44,291 nucleotides of DNA. Origin: Gammaproteobacteria bacterium (GTDB lineage: Bacteria; Pseudomonadota; Gammaproteobacteria; Steroidobacterales; Foliamicaceae). Every line of letters begins with the position of its first letter. The first letter of the stretch is position 1. The position numbers and the translations under genes were made by a program. Location: the NCBI GenBank assembly GCA_009844425.1, contig VYBN01000020.1, positions 1 through 44,291 on the forward strand, given 5' to 3'. Under the pieces are notes generated by a model. That model was given only the letters and a program-made list of their open reading frames with translations, was not told the DNA's origin and did no database searches. Shown piece by piece: positions 41,430 through 44,291 of this stretch.

Positions 41430-42271
41430 CGTACGAACACATTTCGGTGCGGCCGGCAACCGGCACATTCGGCGCTACGGTGAGCGGCATCGACATGTCG
41501 CAGCCACTGGAAGAAGCGACACTCGGCGAAGTCCGCTCAGCCTGGCTCGAATACCAGGTGCTGTTCTTCCGCAACCAGGAAATGACCCCGCGGCAGCACG
41601 AGGACTTCGCCGCGAACTTCGGCGAACTCACCAGGGCCGGCTTCATGCCCACGCTCGAGGGGACGACCGGCGTGTTCGTACAGGAGTACCCGGGCCTTTA
41701 CAGCCGCGACGTGACCGACATCACCTGGCATTGCGACGCGGCCTTTCTGCCGGTTCCGTCGCGCGGCTCGGTGCTGTACGCGCTGGACGTTCCGGAGGGG
41801 GCCGGCGACACGGTGTGGGCGAACATGTACGCGGCCCACGACGACCTTTCGGACAGCATGCAGTCGTTCCTGTCGGGCTTGACCGCGGTCAACGACAACG
41901 CCTACCGCAATCTCGAGACGCTGCTTGAGCGCCTGGGGCCGGAAGGCTTCGCGCAGATGCGCAAGATGCTGCCGCCTTCCGAGCACCCGGTAGTCCGCAC
42001 CCATCCGGAAACCGGCCTCAAGTCGCTGTTCGTGAGCGAGCTGATGACCTCGCACATCAAGGACATGAAGCCGGAAGAAAGCCGCATGCTGCTGGACTTC
42101 CTGTTCCGCCACAGCACCCAGCCCGAGTTCCAGTGCCGGTTCGCATGGGAGAAGCACTCGGTGGCCTTCTGGGACAACCGCTGCACGATCCACAAGGGCG
42201 TGTTCGATTTCGGCGACCGGCATCGCCTGATGCACCGGGTTTCCATCGACGACGACCGCCCGCCGGCCTGA
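41426..42271 (+). CDS. TauD/TfdA family Fe(II)/2-oxoglutarate dioxygenase
   Basis: Non-heme iron dioxygenase of 281 residues. The iron ligands are H102-x-D104 (TWHCDAAFLP) and H256 (DNRCTIHKGVFDF), with the 2-oxoglutarate-binding arginine in RLMHRVSI. Relatives hydroxylate taurine, 2,4-D or other small acids and so release sulfite, phenol or similar groups. ATG 41426 overlaps the stop of the amidohydrolase gene, so the two proteins are made together although one should be exported and the other cytoplasmic. That suggests sequential steps on one substrate on either side of the inner membrane. Confidence 0.92.
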   Translation: MTYEHISVRPATGTFGATVSGIDMSQPLEEATLGEVRSAWLEYQVLFFRNQEMTPRQHEDFAANFGELTRAGFMPTLEGTTGVFVQEYPGLYSRDVTDITWHCDAAFLPVPSRGSVLYALDVPEGAGDTVWANMYAAHDDLSDSMQSFLSGLTAVNDNAYRNLETLLERLGPEGFAQMRKMLPPSEHPVVRTHPETGLKSLFVSELMTSHIKDMKPEESRMLLDFLFRHSTQPEFQCRFAWEKHSVAFWDNRCTIHKGVFDFGDRHRLMHRVSIDDDRPPA

Positions 42272-42295
42272 CGCAGGCCCGGAAGGATCCCGCGC

Positions 42296-42553
42296 TTAGG
42301 CTGCCTGCTGCCGGCGCGCCTGCGCCAGATCGTAGGCCGCCTGCAGGCGCATCCAATGCTCTGCGTTACTCCACCCCAGGCGCTCCAACGCCAGCGCCAT
42401 CTGGGCGGACATTCCTATACGCCTGTTGAGCAGCCTCGAAAGCGTGTTTCGCGCAACACCCAAGCGTTGCGCGCATTCGGTAACCGTCCAATTGGCCGCC
42501 GCAATGTCCCTGCGAAGCAATTCGCCCGGGTGCGCCGGATCGTACATGGCCAT
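42296..42553 (-). CDS. higA: HigA-type antitoxin, XRE/VapI family
   Basis: DNA-binding antitoxin of 85 residues. A helix-turn-helix (TVTECAQRLGVARNTLSRLLN) occupies about 24-44 and the family start is PAHPGELLRRDI. The end is a helical tail (WMRLQAAYDLAQARRQQAA) as in HigA/VapI proteins. It would neutralise the toxin encoded ten bases upstream and repress the operon by binding the palindrome at 42851-42869. Toxin-first order is the usual higBA arrangement. Confidence 0.93.
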   Translation of the reverse strand: MAMYDPAHPGELLRRDIAAANWTVTECAQRLGVARNTLSRLLNRRIGMSAQMALALERLGWSNAEHWMRLQAAYDLAQARRQQAA

Positions 42554-42563
42554 TGCCGTTCTC

Positions 42564-42836
42564 CTAGTGATAGTCGCGTAAGTCCACGTCCACTACTTCG
42601 CTGTTGCGGAAGCGAAAAACAATACGCCAGTTTCCCGAAACTCGCACGCTCCAATATCCGCTCAGCTTCCCCTTCAGAGGGTGCAGCCGGAGTCCTGGGC
42701 GCCTCAGATCGCTGACAGCCATAGCGGAGTCCAAGTCCGTCAAGATTTCCCGGATGCGTTGTATGTATCGAGGATCAAGCCGCCGCGTTTCGCCCCGCTC
42801 ATAGAATCGCTGCAATCCCGGATGCAAAATCTTCAT
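42564..42836 (-). CDS. higB: HigB-type toxin, RelE/ParE superfamily
   Basis: Probable ribosome-dependent mRNA interferase, 90 residues. The HigB landmarks are FYERGETRRLDPRYIQRIREIL, LRRPGLRLHPLKGKLSGYWSVRVSGNWRIVFRF and the end VDVDLRDYH. ATG 42836 gives MKILHPGLQRF, the expected N-terminus. The message from the candidate promoter would begin close to this start codon. Stand-alone higBA pairs are often horizontally acquired, in keeping with the less GC-rich sequence beyond this point. Confidence 0.93.
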   Translation of the reverse strand: MKILHPGLQRFYERGETRRLDPRYIQRIREILTDLDSAMAVSDLRRPGLRLHPLKGKLSGYWSVRVSGNWRIVFRFRNSEVVDVDLRDYH

Positions 42837-42840
42837 CGAA

Positions 42841-42870
42841 ATGCTATCACTGCAACACACCCTGTTGCAA
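42841..42870 (-). promoter_or_regulatory. higBA promoter with operator palindrome
   Basis: The palindrome TGCAACA-CACCC-TGTTGCA (42851-42869) lies 15 bases before the toxin start. On the minus strand TTGCAA (42865-42870) and TAGCAT (42841-42846), spaced by 18 bp, resemble -35 and -10 boxes that overlap the palindrome. A repressor bound there would block transcription, which fits autoregulation by HigA. Confidence 0.55.
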
Positions 42871-42978
42871 TCTTGCCTTCGCCTGAAAGATTACTTGGAC
42901 TTAATGCGCTTTTCGAGTCTCAAATTGGATGGATTTGTGATGTTTGGGCGTTACTTGGTGGCCTACCGTCGGTTTGGT

Positions 42979-43368
42979 TCAATTGGGATCGCTTACACCC
43001 TCGGGATCCCGTTCTTGAGCTGGCTCACTCGCCTCTTCAAAGGCGCGCCTGATCGCGTCCAATACGAGAGCCGCCCCATCATCCGTCTTGGGGTAAGACG
43101 GCACTTCTGTAAAACACCCGTTAGCGTCCTCCAGATCGTCGCCGCAATTTGTGAAAAAACGCCACACTCGTCCCGTGGCCGTGTCAAAGGGTATGGTGGA
43201 CATAATCCCATCGCCTTCAGGGCTGAACATTTGGTACCGGCCAACCTCACGGCCAGTGTCGATGTCAGGAATCTCCGCATCATTGTCCTGCGCCTGCGAA
43301 GCCAGCGCGAAGGTCAATCCAATAATTGCGATCGCGTTGCGCGCCGAACCCAAGCGTTGATCAATCAT
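42979..43368 (-). CDS. Small secreted protein of unknown function
   Basis: Protein of 129 residues with a signal peptide (MIDQRLGSARNAIAIIGLTFALASQAQ). GAGGT lies five bases before ATG 43368, which decides the start. The mature part is acidic and carries two cysteines (NCGDDLEDANGC) that could form a disulfide, with a C-terminal helix ending in DPEGVSDPN. I do not recognise the family. It is transcribed away from the LysM gene; TATAAT on the minus strand at 43453-43458 is a possible -10 box. Composition is less GC-rich than the core genes. Confidence 0.7.
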   Translation of the reverse strand: MIDQRLGSARNAIAIIGLTFALASQAQDNDAEIPDIDTGREVGRYQMFSPEGDGIMSTIPFDTATGRVWRFFTNCGDDLEDANGCFTEVPSYPKTDDGAALVLDAIRRAFEEASEPAQERDPEGVSDPN

Positions 43369-43563
43369 GCTTACCTCAAGTTCCCGGGGCAATAGAGTAA
43401 GTGCCGTCCGCCTGATGACCGACCCTCTACTGCGATTTGTGGATCGGGTTGCATTATATTCACGCGCACGGAAAATCGCGGTGGCCGCTCCCGCTCTGAT
43501 TGCGCGAAACGTTCGCGGTATTCAGTAAACCGGCGTTGAGGCCATTGCTCTCTGGAAGGCAGT

Positions 43564-43602
43564 ATGAACAAAGGGAAGAAGACTTCGCTTGACGGGGCCT
43601 GA
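43564..43602 (+). CDS. 12-codon upstream reading frame before the LysM gene
   Basis: A mini-gene MNKGKKTSLDGA runs from ATG 43564 to TGA 43600-43602, preceded by GGAAGG at 43554-43559. Its stop is six bases before the ATG of the LysM gene, which has no ribosome binding site of its own. This may allow translation of the LysM gene by reinitiation. The evidence is only position and the Shine-Dalgarno-like sequence. Confidence 0.35.
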   Translation: MNKGKKTSLDGA

Positions 43603-43608
43603 ACCGCC

Positions 43609-43983
43609 ATGAGCGAAACCATAGTGACGCAGGTCGATCCGGGAGAGACGCTTTCAGAGATTGCAGCCCGGTATGACGTCAGTGTGGCGGAATTGCAGCG
43701 ATGGAACGGGATCGAGAATCCCCATTTTGTGCAGGCAGGCCAGACCGTCGTCATCTACACATCGATGCAGGCGCCAAGCCCCGACTTGCCGGTGGGCTCT
43801 TCGAACATGTGGGTGGGGGGTATTGTCGTTCTCGCGTTTCTGCTGTTTGTGTTGCGCCGAAAACGCCGCACAAGCTCGAACAAGAAGCAATACGCGCCAA
43901 GCGCGGCATGTGGGGACATGCGGTCAATATCGACCCTCGGAAGTGGCGGCATAGGAATCGATCCCGGAGTTAGGGCGTGTTAA
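43609..43983 (+). CDS. LysM domain protein with membrane anchor, 3' end formed by a palindrome
   Basis: Protein of 124 residues. An N-terminal LysM peptidoglycan-binding module (about 4-50; VDPGETLSEIAARYDVSVAELQRWNG) is followed by a short linker, one membrane segment (about 67-83) and a basic cytoplasmic run (RRKRR, then NKK). No signal peptide precedes LysM, so it would be exported by N-out insertion through the single segment, with the basic run holding the C-terminus inside. The last three codons and the stop lie within the left arm of a 269-bp palindromic element. The original C-terminus may therefore have been cut or replaced. Confidence 0.75.
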   Translation: MSETIVTQVDPGETLSEIAARYDVSVAELQRWNGIENPHFVQAGQTVVIYTSMQAPSPDLPVGSSNMWVGGIVVLAFLLFVLRRKRRTSSNKKQYAPSAACGDMRSISTLGSGGIGIDPGVRAC

Positions 43984-44239
43984 CGCTATGCGACGCCGCT
44001 CTGCCGGGCCTGTTTTGTTGCCCGGCAAGGCGCCGCGAGCGCCGTGTGGCCAGCCCACTCAAGCGAGCGGCAACGCCGCCCGGCGACAAAACAGGCCCGG
44101 CCCTTCGGGTTGAGTCTGTCACACCACCACTCGGCGTTGCTCGTCGCTCATTTGGAATGACCAAACTACGCTCCTCGCGCCTTGATTGGCGCTGTGACAG
44201 ACTCAACAGAGCGGCGTCGCATAGCGTTAACACGCCCTA
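43971..44239. mobile_element. 269-bp branched palindromic element (MITE-like)
   Basis: The ends 43971-44003 and 44207-44239 are perfect 33-bp inverted repeats. Inside are two further perfect inverted repeats: CCGGGCCTGTTTTGT at 44004-44018 with 44086-44100, and GTTGAGTCTGTCACA at 44109-44123 with 44193-44207. Between them a small CCCTTCGGG hairpin lies at 44101-44109. The element can fold as a multi-arm cruciform. GGAG stands just outside both ends (43966-43969, 44240-44243) and could be a short target duplication. No transposase is encoded. The open frames of 87 codons on each strand are mirror products of the palindrome. Confidence 0.85.
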
Positions 44240-44291
44240 GGAGCCTGCGCCGTAGAAACGGCGATAATGGTGGGGTGTAGAGGAAAGGGGT
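44240..44291. other. Window end, no gene seen
   Basis: The last 52 bases contain a small GCCGT-AGAA-ACGGC hairpin (44250-44263) followed by GATAATGG and purine-rich sequence. It may be a promoter or leader of a gene beyond the window. Confidence 0.3.

Noticed and set aside
43970..44240. Two 87-codon open frames on opposite strands ending in the same residues
   Set aside because: They are mirror products of the 33-bp inverted repeats; no domain or start signal supports them.
42272..44291. Prophage or integrative element at the right end
   Set aside because: There is a toxin-antitoxin pair and a palindromic element, but no integrase, phage structural gene or attachment site is visible.

Overview
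The window reads as a high-GC chromosomal segment of an uncultivated gammaproteobacterium. This rests on gene order: mtaD-ubiG-mupP/gph, metG next to an RnfB-type ferredoxin, scpA-scpB-rluB, and yciB-bolA are gammaproteobacterial neighbourhoods. Two TonB-dependent receptors show a Gram-negative envelope. Coding density is very high, many genes overlap by four bases (ATGA, GTGA or TTGA), and GTG and TTG starts are common. I see no rRNA, tRNA, CRISPR array, integrase or transposase gene.

Layout. 1-2.9 kb: end of an unrecognised protein, then a TonB-dependent receptor. 2.9-12.4 kb: a module bounded by two copies of a 77-bp repeat. It holds a five-gene operon (oligopeptide-type ABC importer plus a flavoprotein with a Tat-like signal) and a divergent pair of Tat-signal enzymes (class V aminotransferase fold and M24 peptidase fold). 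12.4-19.9 kb: a complete alternative complex III (actA, actB split in two, actC, actD, actE, actF), the quinol-oxidising complex that replaces cytochrome bc1. 19.9-25.6 kb (minus): POT peptide transporter, M2 (ACE-type) peptidyl-dipeptidase, metG, ferredoxin. 25.7-26.5 kb: yciB and bolA. 26.6-32.4 kb (minus): GPH-type MFS transporter, TonB receptor, phytanoyl-CoA-type dioxygenase, alpha/beta hydrolase. 32.5-35.8 kb: mrp, scpA, scpB, rluB. 35.8-39.9 kb (minus): mtaD, ubiG, mupP/gph, rmuC. 40-42.3 kb: Tat-signal amidohydrolase and a TauD-type dioxygenase. 42.3-44.3 kb: accessory-looking end with a higBA toxin-antitoxin pair, a small secreted protein, a LysM protein and a 269-bp branched palindrome.

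Together the genes describe an aerobic heterotroph. It takes up peptides and other organic substrates through TonB receptors, an ABC importer, a POT carrier and an MFS carrier, modifies some of them in the periplasm with Tat-exported enzymes, and respires through alternative complex III.

The least explained signal is the number of perfect or near-perfect palindromic elements of several families: 2864-2940 with 12158-12352; 15996-16055, 19904-19926, 27458-27474 and 35704-35743; 17957-18053; 26532-26601; 43971-44239. Several lie inside reading frames and supply codons: the cytochrome actE N-terminus, the actB2 and rluB C-termini, and the LysM stop codon. All functions are inferred from reading the sequence; no database search was run.
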